This document shows positions 1 through 8,741 of a stretch of DNA of 34,823 nt, one piece after another. This DNA is from Rhodoferax sp. Its GTDB lineage: Bacteria; Pseudomonadota; Gammaproteobacteria; Burkholderiales; Burkholderiaceae_C. The stretch covers positions 1-34,823 of the forward strand of contig NZ_JAGPBB010000043.1 of the NCBI RefSeq assembly GCF_018063565.1, in the 5' to 3' direction. The first letter of the stretch is position 1. Every line of letters begins with the position of its first letter. The notes beneath the pieces were generated by a model, which was given only the letters and a program-made list of their open reading frames with translations, searched no databases and was not told the origin of the DNA. Both the position numbers and the translations under genes were made by a program.

Positions 1-57
1 TTCAGCGCAGGCCATGACAACACCAGCGAGAAAGGCCAACTCAACCAAATAACGCAT
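1..57 (-). CDS. N-terminus of an unidentified protein, cut by the window edge
   Basis: Reading the minus strand from an ATG at 57-55 gives an open frame to the window edge. It starts MRYLVELAFLAGVVMACAE: one basic residue followed by a hydrophobic run and a VMAC sequence that could be a weak lipobox. A purine-rich GGGGGAT stretch lies about 10 bases upstream of the ATG. This suggests an exported protein or lipoprotein, but only 19 residues are visible, so no family can be named. It could also be chance or part of a mobile element, since the adjoining bases look disturbed. Confidence 0.3.
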   Translation of the reverse strand, partial: MRYLVELAFLAGVVMACAE

Positions 58-80
58 TGAATTCATCCCCCGCTTCCACC

Positions 81-117
81 GGCCAGGATAGTTGTCGCCG
101 AGCGGTCAGGATAGTTG
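81..117. repeat. pair of 14-bp direct repeats, possible IS end
   Basis: GGCCAGGATAGTTG at 81-94 and GGTCAGGATAGTTG at 104-117 match at 13 of 14 positions with a 23-bp period. They sit immediately before the truncated SDR reading frame. Multiple short terminal repeats are typical of IS21-family ends, so this may be the end of an element lying left of the window. That assignment is inference: no transposase is visible here. Confidence 0.4.
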
Positions 118-118
118 A

Positions 119-388
119 CGTCAAGCAGTTTTCTACAACCGTGTCAAAGGTGAGATGGAATATGCCCTATCCAGCATGGGGTTGACAAGTTTGGTGATTG
201 CTCGGCCTTCATTGCTGGACGGCAACAGGAAAGTTCTCGGCCAAACTGACCGTACGGGCGAGGGGATTCGCGTGTGGCTAACTCGCCGCCGGCGGCCACT
301 CGTCCCGGTGAACTACCGTGCCATCTTGGCCAAGGATGTGGCAAATTCACTGGTACGGGTAGTTCAGACGGCCAAGCCGGGGTCGTGA
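119..388 (+). pseudogene. C-terminal remnant of an SDR/NAD(P)H-binding (epimerase-like) protein
   Basis: The frame is open from just after a TGA at 116-118 to the TGA at 386-388, about 89 codons. It begins near FYNRVKGEMEYAL, which contains the YxxxK catalytic motif of extended short-chain dehydrogenases. It continues with the 'GLTSLVIARPSLL' stretch typical of the small NAD(P)H-binding, YbjT-like family, which is usually about 210-230 residues long. The Rossmann GxxGxxG half is missing and the break coincides with the direct repeats at 81-117. I therefore read this as a gene truncated by insertion or deletion. An ATG at 155 could start a 77-residue product, but with no clear ribosome binding site it is unlikely to be functional. 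The remaining bases to 484 show nothing recognisable. Confidence 0.5.
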
Positions 389-484
389 CGCTCATGTCGG
401 GTCAGATGCAGGGTGGCCAGTAGCGTGGGCAGTCCTGCCGCAAATGTCTCACATGCGGATGGCCTTTGCCTTACTAGAAGCCAC

Positions 485-901
485 TCAATAGTGGGGATGC
501 ATGGCATGCACAAGCTTTGCCCTGAGCGTTTCAGCACAGGGTGGCTTCACGATGTAACCACTTGCATGCAGGGGTAGAGCACTTTTTAGCGTATCAGGGC
601 TGGAGTCGGAGCTCAGGAAGATGACGGGGATGTCCCGGCGCACCGGATTGATATCAGCTCGCAATCGTCGAACAAACTCAAAGCCGTCGATGGGTTTCAT
701 GTGAATGTCCGTCAATATCACCGACGGTGAAAAGCTTGCCATCACCTTTAGCGCATCGAACCCGTCAGCACAGCTTCGAATCGCTTGAACATGCAGGTTT
801 TTCAGGGTGGTTTCGAGAAACTCGCGGATGATGGGGTCATCATCAATCACCAGCACTTTGATGTTTCTGAGATCATGACTGCCTTGTAAAGAATCGCTCA
901 T
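485..901 (-). CDS. stand-alone receiver-domain response regulator
   Basis: This 138-residue protein is a single CheY-like receiver. The acidic pocket is IDDD (residues 19-22), the likely phosphorylated Asp is D65 in LTDIHM, the switch Ser/Thr lies in the FLSSD strand (residues 96-100), and the conserved Lys is K119 in IVKPP. No DNA-binding or enzymatic output domain follows, so it should act by protein-protein contact or as a phosphate relay. The start chosen is the ATG at 901 (MSDSLQG). A longer frame to 967 begins with low-complexity residues unlike any receiver. No histidine kinase lies beside it, and the DUF3616 gene next door is divergent, so its partner is unknown. Confidence 0.9.
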   Translation of the reverse strand: MSDSLQGSHDLRNIKVLVIDDDPIIREFLETTLKNLHVQAIRSCADGFDALKVMASFSPSVILTDIHMKPIDGFEFVRRLRADINPVRRDIPVIFLSSDSSPDTLKSALPLHASGYIVKPPCAETLRAKLVHAMHPHY

Positions 902-1106
902 GGTCGATAGTGTCGTGAAATTCCCTTGCCCTCGCTTTGACCTTGAACAACCTTGGCCGGGGCACAAACGGAATTTAAGTACTCGGCTGACGCCGCCTTC
1001 AAGTCATCCGACATCACCACCGGCCGAGGCACGCAGTACGCGAGGCAAACGCCAGAGTCGTGTTCTAGACAGATACCTGCCAACCCAAAGTTTTTATTGA
1101 GACAAA

Positions 1107-2039
1107 ATGACGGTCATGAAGACCAGTTCCGTTCCCACATTTCTGCGCATGACGGGCCTGTACGAACCCTCTGCGATTCAGCAACTTGCAGACGGGCGTT
1201 TCCTGGTGGTTGAAGATGAAAAGCAGCACTCCTTCAGCCTGGTCAACATTGGCTTGGAAAACGATTTTGAAAGCAAACCACTGGGACCTGGGTGGTTTCA
1301 ATCCAGCAACCCGTTCTGGAAACTTGACGACCTCGAAGGGCTTGCGATAGATAACCTGGGTTACCTGTACGCGGTCACATCGCATTCGCGCACCGAAGAT
1401 GGCGACGAGAAGAAGGCACGTGGAAGATTGGTGCGCTTTCGTATCGAGGGTGATCGGGTGACCGATATGGTCGTGGTGGATGGGCTCAAACGTGCCTTGA
1501 TCGCGGCGCATCCACTGCTTGCTAGCGCCGCGCGATTTGAAGACGTCAAGTCTGGCGACGGACTCAACATCGAAGCGCTGGAGATCAGCGCGGACCGGCA
1601 AAGGTTATTGCTGGGTTTTCGCAGCCCTTTGCAGGGCAGCTTTGCCATTGTTGCCAGCGTTGAGAATCCAACGGAGATGTTTGAAATCGAAGCGCCGCCA
1701 AAGGTCGCAGCAACTCTTCAGCTACTGGATCTTGGTGGACAGGGAATTCGCGGGATGACCTTCGTTGCCTCGATAAATGGTTACCTTCTTATCAGCGGTC
1801 CAGCCTCTCGTGGACAAGAGGCGTTCGGGCTTTGGTTCTGGAGCGGCCAACCCGATGCACCCGCACGGCGCGTCTCAGTTGCAGGCTTGCCAAGTTTGGA
1901 GCGCGCGGAAGGACTATGCCCGGCAGTCATTGATGGAGCGCCAAAAATTATCATCGTCAGTGACGACGGCAATCGCAAAGAAGGCCGATTCGCCCAGTTT
2001 TTGATGCTCGAGCCAGGGCAGTTGGAGATTGCCCTCTAA
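1107..2039 (+). CDS. DUF3616 family protein
   Basis: The product is 310 residues with no signal peptide or membrane segment. It has a repeated beta-strand pattern and motifs such as 'KLDDLEGLAID', 'GLNIEALEISADRQRLLLGFRSPL', and late 'RAEGLCP' plus 'IVSDDGNRK'. These resemble the DUF3616 family, predicted to fold as a beta-propeller-like domain of unknown biochemical role. The repeated E-(A/G)-L, S-D-D and G-L motifs recall strictosidine-synthase/SMP-30-like propellers. That suggests a hydrolase-like or binding scaffold, but this is inference. The start is the ATG at 1107; an in-frame ATG at 1116 is equally possible and no strong ribosome binding site separates them. It is divergent from the receiver protein at 485-901, with about 200 bases between them. 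Confidence 0.83.
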   Translation: MTVMKTSSVPTFLRMTGLYEPSAIQQLADGRFLVVEDEKQHSFSLVNIGLENDFESKPLGPGWFQSSNPFWKLDDLEGLAIDNLGYLYAVTSHSRTEDGDEKKARGRLVRFRIEGDRVTDMVVVDGLKRALIAAHPLLASAARFEDVKSGDGLNIEALEISADRQRLLLGFRSPLQGSFAIVASVENPTEMFEIEAPPKVAATLQLLDLGGQGIRGMTFVASINGYLLISGPASRGQEAFGLWFWSGQPDAPARRVSVAGLPSLERAEGLCPAVIDGAPKIIIVSDDGNRKEGRFAQFLMLEPGQLEIAL

Positions 2040-2267
2040 CGAAGAGACTTCAAGAAAATGAATATGCACTTGTTTGACGTACCGCTTGGCTGTCTCATTG
2101 GGCAACCTTCAATTGCTGTGCCATATCACATCGCTTTTCAGACTACATTGGGATGACTCAGCTCAGAGTGTGAAGTGCAGCCTACGGTGGCCCAAAATGG
2201 CACAAATTTAGTAGCAAAACACTCAAGTGGCAGCTGCTGTAAGTGTTTGAAAACGTTGGGGATTTAG

Positions 2268-2300
2268 AAAAAGAAAAGCCAAACTGAAAAGAGTTTGGCT
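2268..2300 (-). terminator. Rho-independent terminator of the tRNA-Met gene
   Basis: AGCCAAACT (2277-2285) and AGTTTGGCT (2292-2300) form a perfect 9-bp stem with a 6-base loop. On the minus strand the stem is followed by a T-rich run, seen as A-rich bases 2268-2277 on the plus strand. It lies 9 bases past the CCA end of the tRNA. Confidence 0.85.
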
Positions 2301-2309
2301 AAAAATGAC

Positions 2310-2386
2310 TGGTGGTGATAGGTGGATTTGAACCACCGACATCAGCATTATGAATGCTGCGCTCTAACCAACTGAGCTATATCACC
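2310..2386 (-). tRNA. tRNA-Met (anticodon CAT), elongator type
   Basis: The 77-base cloverleaf reads on the minus strand from GGTGATA to TATCACC-A-CCA. The acceptor stem has seven perfect pairs, the D arm is AGCTCAGTTGGTTAGAGC, and the anticodon stem CAGCA/TGCTG encloses the loop TTCATAA. The T arm contains GGTTCAAATCC. The CCA end is encoded. The first acceptor base pair G-C excludes an initiator tRNA. A CAT anticodon could also belong to tRNA-Ile2 (lysidine-modified), but overall it matches my recollection of betaproteobacterial elongator tRNA-Met. Confidence 0.96.
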
Positions 2387-2397
2387 AGCGAGGCAGC

Positions 2398-2403
2398 ATT
2401 ATA
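2398..2403 (-). promoter_or_regulatory. -10 box of the tRNA-Met promoter
   Basis: A perfect TATAAT on the minus strand lies 11 bases upstream of the tRNA 5' end, giving a short 5' leader as expected for a tRNA promoter. No good -35 hexamer is visible at 16-18 bases spacing. Confidence 0.5.
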
Positions 2404-2474
2404 GCCATGTATCGGGGCCTCTTTTTGCTGGTAAGACCCGGATGGTTTGCCAACCTCAGGGGTATATGGCTGGC

Positions 2475-3254
2475 TTAGCTGTGCGTGAAAACGGCCTTGC
2501 GTTTGCTCACAAACGCGTCCATCCCTTCTTTCTGGTCAGCCGTGGCAAACAGGGCGTGAAACAGCCGTCGCTCAAACATCACACCGTCGCTCAAACCACT
2601 TTCAAAGGCGCGGTTGATCGACTCTTTGGCGGCGATGGTGGCAATTTGAGAATACTCACCGATCATCAGTGCAGCGCCCAGTGCCTCGTCCATCAGTTTG
2701 TCCAACGGCACCACACGACTGACCAGACCCGCCCGCTCGGCCTCTGTGGCATCCATCATGCGGCCGGTCAATGCCAGGTCCATGGCTTTGGCCTTGCCAA
2801 CCGCCCGGGGCAGACGCTGCGTGCCGCCGGCCCCGGGGATGATGCCCAATTTGATCTCGGGCTGCCCAAACCGGGCGTTGTCGGCCGCGATGATGAAGTC
2901 ACACATCATCGCCAGCTCACAGCCACCACCCAGGGCAAAACCACTCACTGCTGCGATGACCGGTTTGCGCACCGCGCGGATTTGCTCCCAGTTGCGGGTA
3001 ATGAAGTCACCCTTGTAAACGTCGGCGAAACTGTATTGGGCCATGCCGCCAATGTCGGCCCCTGCGGCAAACGCCTTTTCGCTGCCCGTGACAATCATGC
3101 AGGCGATGGCCGTATCGGCATCAAATGCCTGCAGGGCTTGACCCAGCTCGGTCATCAACTGGTCGTTGAGGGCGTTGAGCTGTTTGGGGCGGTTCAGGGT
3201 GATGATGCCGACTTTGCTGGCCTCGGTGCGCACAGTGATCAGTTCGTAGTTCAT
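2475..3254 (-). CDS. enoyl-CoA hydratase (crotonase family)
   Basis: This 259-residue protein has the usual length and motif order of enoyl-CoA hydratase, which adds water to trans-2-enoyl-CoA in fatty-acid or amino-acid degradation in the cytosol. The oxyanion-hole segments are AAGADI (residues 63-68) and [11 protein letters not shown] (105-115). The two catalytic glutamates are present as E113 in GGGCE and E133 in [18 protein letters not shown]. It most resembles the EchA8/PaaF-like short-chain hydratases; substrate range cannot be told from sequence. It stands upstream of the M61 peptidase gene's 3' end on the same strand with a 31-base gap, so co-transcription with the ubiH-dsbC-M61 string is possible. 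Confidence 0.95.
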   Translation of the reverse strand: MNYELITVRTEASKVGIITLNRPKQLNALNDQLMTELGQALQAFDADTAIACMIVTGSEKAFAAGADIGGMAQYSFADVYKGDFITRNWEQIRAVRKPVIAAVSGFALGGGCELAMMCDFIIAADNARFGQPEIKLGIIPGAGGTQRLPRAVGKAKAMDLALTGRMMDATEAERAGLVSRVVPLDKLMDEALGAALMIGEYSQIATIAAKESINRAFESGLSDGVMFERRLFHALFATADQKEGMDAFVSKRKAVFTHS

Positions 3255-3285
3255 GGTGGGGTCTCTTGGTTGGTGAGTTGTCGTG

Positions 3286-5094
3286 TTATACCGCCGTTCC
3301 GGCCAGCCAGGGTGTGGCCAAGGCCAGGTCGTTGACGCCCAGTTTGACCAACTTGGCTGTCAGCGTCAGCTTGACCTTCAAATGGCAAAGGCGTTGGTCG
3401 CGCGCCACCAGCGCAGTAAAGTTCTGCTGGTCGCCAAGGTACAGCGCCAGGTCGTCGAGTTTGTTCATTCGCCAGCCTTGCGCCGGGTGACCCTGGCCCA
3501 CCTCAATGCCAAGCCATTCGTCACCGGCCGCAAAACCCGCTTGCTCTGCAACACTGTCACGCAGCACCGATTTGATGCGAATGCCACCCTGTTCACTCAC
3601 CCGCAGTCCCAACTGATCGGCCCAGAGTGCCTTCTCTTCGGTGTAGGCGATCCCCAGGCTCTGCAACAACGGCTGCACCGGCAGATCGTCGGTGCCGTGG
3701 ACCCAATCGGTCAGCTGAGCGGCAAAAGACTGCCCCGACAGCGCTTGCAGCGTTGCCAGCAGATCGGCCTCCGTCATGGGGCCACCCTGGCAGCGCGACC
3801 AAAGTTCGCGCATCACGGCGTCCAGGCTGGTGCGGCCACTTTGGCGCAGACTCAGGTCCAGACACAGGGCCACCAGTGCCCCTTTGGTGTAGTAACTGAC
3901 AGTGGCGTTCACCGTGTTTTCGTCAGGACGGTAGTATTTGATCCAGGCATCAAAACTTGCCTGTGCCACACTTTGCAGTTGCCGCCCGGGCGTTTGCAGG
4001 ACTTGGTGGATGGTTTTTGCCAGCAGATTGAGGTAGGTGGCATCATCGATCAAGCCGGCGCGGCGCAACAGCAAGTCGTCGTAGTAGCTGGTAAACCCCT
4101 CAAAAAACCACAACAGCTCGGTGTAGTTCTCGCGGCTGTAGTCATAGCTTGCAAATTCTGCCGGGCGCAGTCGTTTGACGCTCCAGGTGTGAAAGTACTC
4201 GTGGCTGATCAGGCCAAGCAGGGTGGTGTAGCCGTCAGTCGCAGCCAAATCTGTCGCCTGGTCTCGCTTTGGCAGATCCGAGCGCTTGCAAATCAGCGCA
4301 GTGCTGTGGCGGTGCTCCAGGCCGCCATAACCATTGTCTGTGGCACTGAGCATGAAGACATAGCGGTCATGCCCTGGTTTTGATCGCCTGGTTCGGCGGC
4401 CATGACCATGCCAGAAGCTGATCTCTGTTTCACAAATCGCCTGGGTGTCCTTGAGCAGGCGTTCACCATCAAAACTGGCCGGGGCGCCGGCCACCACCAG
4501 CCGGTGCACAATGCCCCCTGCCGCAAAGGAGCCGCTCCAGAACGCCCCCAACTCCACCGGCGAATCCACAAGCTCATCGTAATCCCCTGCCACATAGCTG
4601 CCAAAACCATTGGCTGCGGTGGTTTCGGCGCGCAGGCTGCACGCCATTTGCCAGTCAGCGGGCAAGCCATCGTTGATCACCTGCAGCCGGTGTGGCCGCC
4701 CTTCCTGACCGTGCACCTTCAGGCACACACTGGTTCCGTTGAAAAAACCGCGTTCGGTGTCCAGCCAGGCGGTGCGTACCGAGGCATCCAGCGCATACAC
4801 CATGTAGCTCAGTGCCAGCGTTTTGCCGGGTTGACAGTCGATCTGCCAAGTGCATTTGTCAAGCTGTTGCACGGTGAGCGCCTTGCCGTCCTGGCGCGCT
4901 TGCAGACCTTGCAGGTGTTTGGAAAACTCGCGCAAAAGGTAGCTGCCGGCAATCCAGGTCGGCAGGCTGACCACCTGCCGTGCCGCCGGTCGTGTGATGG
5001 TCACGGTGATCGCGAACAAATGGGCGTGCAGGCTGTGCACCGCCACCGCGTAGCAGACAGTCGGGGCGCGCACAGACCGCGTGGCAGCTGTCAT
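3286..5094 (-). CDS. M61 family metallopeptidase with C-terminal PDZ domain
   Basis: The product is 602 residues, the normal size for the M61 glycyl-aminopeptidase-like family. The N-terminal half is beta-rich, including '[16 protein letters not shown]', which is typical of the family. The zinc site is HEYFH at residues 298-302 (HExxH) and the third ligand is probably E332 in [14 protein letters not shown]-like segment follows at roughly residues 490-580 ('[21 protein letters not shown]'). No clear signal peptide is seen, so it is probably cytoplasmic. Its ATG overlaps the stop of the DsbC-like gene by four bases (ATGA), which implies translational coupling. The physiological substrate is unknown. 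Confidence 0.93.
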   Translation of the reverse strand: MTAATRSVRAPTVCYAVAVHSLHAHLFAITVTITRPAARQVVSLPTWIAGSYLLREFSKHLQGLQARQDGKALTVQQLDKCTWQIDCQPGKTLALSYMVYALDASVRTAWLDTERGFFNGTSVCLKVHGQEGRPHRLQVINDGLPADWQMACSLRAETTAANGFGSYVAGDYDELVDSPVELGAFWSGSFAAGGIVHRLVVAGAPASFDGERLLKDTQAICETEISFWHGHGRRTRRSKPGHDRYVFMLSATDNGYGGLEHRHSTALICKRSDLPKRDQATDLAATDGYTTLLGLISHEYFHTWSVKRLRPAEFASYDYSRENYTELLWFFEGFTSYYDDLLLRRAGLIDDATYLNLLAKTIHQVLQTPGRQLQSVAQASFDAWIKYYRPDENTVNATVSYYTKGALVALCLDLSLRQSGRTSLDAVMRELWSRCQGGPMTEADLLATLQALSGQSFAAQLTDWVHGTDDLPVQPLLQSLGIAYTEEKALWADQLGLRVSEQGGIRIKSVLRDSVAEQAGFAAGDEWLGIEVGQGHPAQGWRMNKLDDLALYLGDQQNFTALVARDQRLCHLKVKLTLTAKLVKLGVNDLALATPWLAGTAV

Positions 5095-5810
5095 TTGGGG
5101 TTGGTCACCAGTGTCAGACGTTGTTCCACCTGGTCAGCACCAATGGCACCGGGGACCCGGGAGCCATCGGCAAACACCAGCGTGGGTGTCCCCGTGACCT
5201 TGTACTTTTTGCCCAGCTTGACATTGCGATCGACGGCCTGGGTGTCGCATTTGGCAGCGGCGGGTTCCACATCGTTGAGCATCCAGTCCTGCCAGGCTTT
5301 GCCCTTGTCTTTGGCGCACCAGATGTTTTTCGAGGTCTCGATAGATTTCTGCCCCAGCACCGGATACAAAAACATGTGGATGGTGATGTTGTTGACCTTT
5401 TGCAGGCCCTCTTCAAAGCGTTTGCAGTAACCGCAGTTGGGGTCTTCGAACACCGCAAGTTTGCGTTTGCCATTGCCGCGCACGATGGTAAAGGCATCCT
5501 TGAGCGGCAAATCATCAAACACAATGGCGGTCAACTTATCCACCCGCTCTTCGGTGAGGTTGCGCCGCTGCTTGGTATCGATCAGATTGCCCTGGATCAG
5601 GTAGTTGGCCTGGGAGTCGGTGTAGTAGATGTCCGTGCCGTTGACGCGCACTTCAAACAGCCCATCGACCGGTGTCTTGCTCACCTCATCAATTTTTTCC
5701 AGCTGCGGTATGCGCTCGGCCAGGTTTTTGCGAATGGCCGCTTCCTGCGCCTGCAGCCCGCTGCTCAGCAGCAAAGCGCAGCCCAGCAGGGTCATGTGAA
5801 GTGATTTCAT
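5091..5810 (-). CDS. dsbC: DsbC-like periplasmic thiol:disulfide isomerase
   Basis: This 239-residue precursor has a signal peptide (MKSLHMTLLG start, hydrophobic to about residue 19, cleavage near LQA-QE). Residues ~23-90 are the DsbC/DsbG dimerisation domain, and ~110-235 the thioredoxin-like catalytic domain. The active site is C126-G-Y-C129, as in DsbC. The cis-proline loop is TGTPTL, and a second Cys pair (in 'NIWCAKD' and 'AAKCDTQ') matches the structural disulfide of DsbC. It should rearrange wrong disulfides in the periplasm and be kept reduced by DsbD, which is not in this window. It lies 20 bases downstream of the UbiH-like gene and overlaps the M61 gene by four bases. Confidence 0.95.
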   Translation of the reverse strand: MKSLHMTLLGCALLLSSGLQAQEAAIRKNLAERIPQLEKIDEVSKTPVDGLFEVRVNGTDIYYTDSQANYLIQGNLIDTKQRRNLTEERVDKLTAIVFDDLPLKDAFTIVRGNGKRKLAVFEDPNCGYCKRFEEGLQKVNNITIHMFLYPVLGQKSIETSKNIWCAKDKGKAWQDWMLNDVEPAAAKCDTQAVDRNVKLGKKYKVTGTPTLVFADGSRVPGAIGADQVEQRLTLVTNPK

Positions 5811-5830
5811 AAGGATTGGTTCAATCTTGA

Positions 5831-6949
5831 TTACAGGCCCATGGCATAACGCGCGGCGCGTTCTTTGGCAAATCCGCTGCGCTCGAACCCCTTCATGCCC
5901 CAGTTGCGCAGGTTTTGCCAGGTGTTGCCATCTTTGTAAAACAGCTGCTGCAAGGTGTCCATGGCCGCCGCGGTGGCAGTCACCTCGGTGCGGCGCGCCC
6001 GCTCGTAGCGGCGCAGCAGCTTGTGGTCAGCCACGCTTCGCCAGTATTCGCGGCCATGCAGGACGGCCGCCAACTCGGCCACATCGCCCAAGCCCAGGTT
6101 CAGGCCCTGCCCGGCCAGCGGATGCACGTTGTGCGCCGCATCACCTGCCAGCGCCCAGGCCTGGCCCAGGGTGTGGCCGATCCAGCGACTGGCTTGAGCC
6201 GACTGTAGCGGCCAGGCCTTGCGCGGACCACTGAGCGCCAGTTTGCCCAGACAAGCGCCACTGATGTCTTGCAACTCGGCACAAAAATCTTCCTCGCTGG
6301 CCTCCAGCAAGTCTTGTGTCCGCGCTTCCTGCACCGACCACACGATCGCCACTTCATGGCCTTGTGATCCTTGCAAAGGCAAAAACGCCAAAATTTCGCC
6401 GGGCGTGAACCACTGGCGTGCCATCTGTGCGTGGGGCAACTCACATTGCAGGCGGGTTGCAATGGCGTGCTGCGGGTAGCGCGACACCACAAATTCAACC
6501 CCGAGTTCCTCTCGACTACGGCTGGCCTTGCCCTCACACACCACGGTCAACGTGGCCGGCACTGGCGCCTCAAGCAACTCGATCTGTGGCTGAAAACGCA
6601 CCGCCTCAGCCAGCTGGGCCTCCAGTGCCGGCACATCGACAATCCAGGTCAGGGCCGCAACATCCAGATCAAGCGACGAGAAATTCACTTCTCCCCCATC
6701 GTCACCCCGTACACACATGTGGGTCACAGCGGTGGCGTGATGGGCATCGGGCCAGCAGCGTACTGACTCCAGCAGAGCCTGCGACTTGGCGTTGAGTGCA
6801 TAGGCGCGCACGTCGGGCGCCGGCGTGCCGGTCACGGCGGGGCTTTGGGTGACCAAGCCGACACGCAGGCGCTCACGCGCCAGCAGCAGCGCCAGCGTGT
6901 GCCCCACAATGCCACCACCACGGATGCAAATATCAAAATGATGTGTCAT
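5831..6949 (-). CDS. UbiH/UbiF/COQ6 family FAD-dependent hydroxylase
   Basis: The product is 372 residues from the ATG at 6949; a TTG start at 6976 would add nine unconvincing residues. The N-terminus carries the dinucleotide fold IRGGGIVGHTLALLLARE. The second FAD motif is 'LAGDAAHNVHPLAGQGLNLGLGD' around residue 285, the signature of the UbiH/COQ6 aromatic hydroxylases. These use O2 and FAD to hydroxylate the ring during ubiquinone synthesis. Betaproteobacteria distribute the three ring hydroxylations among several such enzymes, and sequence reading cannot say which position this one modifies. It begins the run ubiH-like, dsbC, M61 on the minus strand and is divergent from the rhodanese gene at 7018, sharing a 68-base intergenic region. 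Confidence 0.9.
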   Translation of the reverse strand: MTHHFDICIRGGGIVGHTLALLLARERLRVGLVTQSPAVTGTPAPDVRAYALNAKSQALLESVRCWPDAHHATAVTHMCVRGDDGGEVNFSSLDLDVAALTWIVDVPALEAQLAEAVRFQPQIELLEAPVPATLTVVCEGKASRSREELGVEFVVSRYPQHAIATRLQCELPHAQMARQWFTPGEILAFLPLQGSQGHEVAIVWSVQEARTQDLLEASEEDFCAELQDISGACLGKLALSGPRKAWPLQSAQASRWIGHTLGQAWALAGDAAHNVHPLAGQGLNLGLGDVAELAAVLHGREYWRSVADHKLLRRYERARRTEVTATAAAMDTLQQLFYKDGNTWQNLRNWGMKGFERSGFAKERAARYAMGL

Positions 6950-7017
6950 GTCTGAATTGTAGGAGTGCTGATTCAACTCACCGATACTGCGGTTTTTTGC
7001 GTCAAGTGAGGAGTTTT

Positions 7018-7374
7018 ATGGATATCGGGAATTTATTCGGGCAGTACTGGCCCTTCATGGCACTGGTGCTCTGGTTTGGCTACAAGTGGTGGAACTCCAG
7101 GCGGGTGGTCGCCATGTTGCCAGAACTCAAGTTGAAAGGCGCAACCCTGGTGGATGTGCGCTCTGCGGGTGAATTTGCACATGGCAACGCCCCAGGCACC
7201 ATCAACATCCCCCTGCAGGAACTGGGCAGCCGCCTCAGCGAGATTCCCAAAACCGCGCCGGTGGTGGTCTGCTGCGCCAGTGGCACTCGCAGCGGCATGG
7301 CCAGGTTCCTGCTGAAAAAAAATGGCTACCAGAATGTGTACAACATTGGCACCTGGAGCAAGTTTTTGGGCTAG
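7018..7374 (+). CDS. membrane-anchored rhodanese-domain protein
   Basis: This 118-residue protein starts at the ATG at 7018, preceded by GTGAGGAG seven bases upstream; the frame is open further back but without such a site. Residues ~8-23 (YWPFMALVLWFGYKWW) form one membrane segment. The rhodanese domain covers ~40-118, with VDVRSAGEFAHG and the active-site loop C86-ASGT-R91, preceded by another Cys at 85. It probably accepts or donates sulfane sulfur at the inner face of the membrane. Similar single-TM rhodaneses are common in Burkholderiales; their substrates are not known to me. Confidence 0.92.
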   Translation: MDIGNLFGQYWPFMALVLWFGYKWWNSRRVVAMLPELKLKGATLVDVRSAGEFAHGNAPGTINIPLQELGSRLSEIPKTAPVVVCCASGTRSGMARFLLKKNGYQNVYNIGTWSKFLG

Positions 7375-7462
7375 TCGGAACCTCCTGGGTGGGCGTCCAT
7401 GGCGGGTTTCGGCCAAAACGCACGGATCATTACAATCGCCACCCATCTTGTGGGACTGACAT

Positions 7463-7517
7463 CAGGACAGGCGCAGCCAGAGGGCGGGCAGGGGTGTCTG
7501 TCCTGTCCCCCTTTTTT
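7463..7517 (+). terminator. possible terminator after the rhodanese gene
   Basis: CAGGACAG (7463-7470) and CTGTCCTG (7498-7505) are exact inverted repeats separated by 27 bases. They are followed by TCCCC and then a run of T residues at 7511-7516. The long loop makes it atypical. It could instead be a leader structure for ychF, which begins 97 bases on. Confidence 0.3.
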
Positions 7518-7601
7518 CCATGTTGCCTGCGCGCATAGGCGCTGAAACCCTGTGCACATGGGGTTCGAGCTGCCATCGCGTATTGATTTTGGAGGATTTT
7601 T

Positions 7602-8690
7602 ATGAAATGTGGCATCGTGGGCTTGCCCAACGTCGGTAAATCGACCCTGTTCAACGCGCTGACCAAAGCGGGTATTGCGGCAGAAAACTACCCCTTTTGC
7701 ACCATCGAGCCCAATGTCGGCATTGTGGAAGTGCCCGATGCGCGGCTTGATGCGCTCGCGGCCATTGTCAACCCGCAGAAAATCCAGCGCGCCATCGTCG
7801 AGTTTGTCGACATCGCCGGTCTGGTGGCGGGTGCCAGCACCGGTGAGGGCCTGGGCAACAAGTTTCTGGCGCATATTCGCGAGACCGATGCCACGGTGAA
7901 CGTGGTGCGCTGTTTTGAAGACGACAACGTGGTGCATGTGGCGGGCCGGGTCGATCCGATCTCTGACATTGAAGTCATCCAGACCGAGTTGTGCCTGGCC
8001 GACCTGAGCACAGTTGAGAAGTCTTTGGCGCGTTACCAGAAGGTCGCCAAATCTGGCGGCGACAAGGAAGCGGCCAAGCTGGTGGCCATTCTGGAGCGCT
8101 GCCAGGCCGCGCTGAACGAAGCCAAGCCGGTGCGCACGCTCGACTTTTCCAAAGAAGACCTGCCGCTGTTGAAACAGTTCTTTTTGATCACGGCCAAACC
8201 GGCGATGTTTGTGGCCAACGTGGCCGAAGACGGGTTTGAGCACAACCCCTACCTGGACCGGCTGAAAGATTACGCCGCCGCACAAAATGCCCCGGTGGTG
8301 GCGATCAGCGCCAAACTCGAGGCCGAGATGGCCGACATGAGTGACGAAGACCGGCTGCTGTTTCTCGAAGAAATGGGCTTGCACGAGCCGGGGCTGAACC
8401 GGCTGATCCGTGCCGCTTACGACCTGCTGGGTCTGCAGACCTATTTCACCGCGGGCGTCAAGGAGGTGCGCGCCTGGACCATCCGCAAAGGCGATACCGG
8501 CCCGCAGGCCGCGGGCGTGATCCATACTGATTTTGAGAAGGGTTATATCCGCGCCCAGACCATCGCCTATGACGACTTCATTGCCTTCAAGGGCGAGCAG
8601 GGGGCCAAGGATGCCGGCAAGATGCGCAGCGAGGGCAAGGAGTATGTGGTGAAAGACGGCGACGTCATGAACTTCCTGTTCAGTTCGTGA
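7602..8690 (+). CDS. ychF: redox-regulated ATPase YchF (Obg family)
   Basis: The 362-residue protein has the family's usual length. The P-loop is GLPNVGKST at residues 7-15, switch regions include 'DIAGLV', and the nucleotide-specificity motif has NVAE in place of the GTPase NKxD. That substitution is why YchF/OLA1 prefers ATP. The C-terminal TGS domain is marked by '[19 protein letters not shown]' and '[12 protein letters not shown]'. YchF binds ribosomes and is linked to oxidative-stress responses. The ATG is preceded by GGAGG at a good distance. Confidence 0.98.
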   Translation: MKCGIVGLPNVGKSTLFNALTKAGIAAENYPFCTIEPNVGIVEVPDARLDALAAIVNPQKIQRAIVEFVDIAGLVAGASTGEGLGNKFLAHIRETDATVNVVRCFEDDNVVHVAGRVDPISDIEVIQTELCLADLSTVEKSLARYQKVAKSGGDKEAAKLVAILERCQAALNEAKPVRTLDFSKEDLPLLKQFFLITAKPAMFVANVAEDGFEHNPYLDRLKDYAAAQNAPVVAISAKLEAEMADMSDEDRLLFLEEMGLHEPGLNRLIRAAYDLLGLQTYFTAGVKEVRAWTIRKGDTGPQAAGVIHTDFEKGYIRAQTIAYDDFIAFKGEQGAKDAGKMRSEGKEYVVKDGDVMNFLFSS

Positions 8691-8699
8691 TTATTCACG

Positions 8700-8741
8700 C
8701 CTCCAGCGCTTTATCATCAATACTTTCATGCTATGAAAAAA
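8700..8741 (+). repeat. copy of a dispersed intergenic repeat (degenerate)
   Basis: The segment begins CTCCAGCGCTTTATCA and ends with CATGCTATGAAAAAA. It aligns with the repeat at 12283-12327 through the shared (C/T)TC(C/T)AGCGCTT, AATA and GCTATGA blocks. It lies ten bases after the ychF stop and overlaps the 3' end of the YqaA-like gene. Confidence 0.5.

Noticed and set aside
2217-2248. Inverted repeat AAACACT...AGTGTTT around a GCAGCTGC palindrome after the DUF3616 gene
   Set aside because: The arms are 7 bases with an 18-base loop and no T-run; not enough to call a terminator or operator, and the nearby 9-bp stem at 2277-2300 is a better terminator.
3283-4383. Plus-strand 366-codon frame opposite the M61 peptidase
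   Set aside because: Composition and lack of recognisable motifs mark it as a GC-rich shadow of the minus-strand gene, which has HExxH and PDZ motifs.
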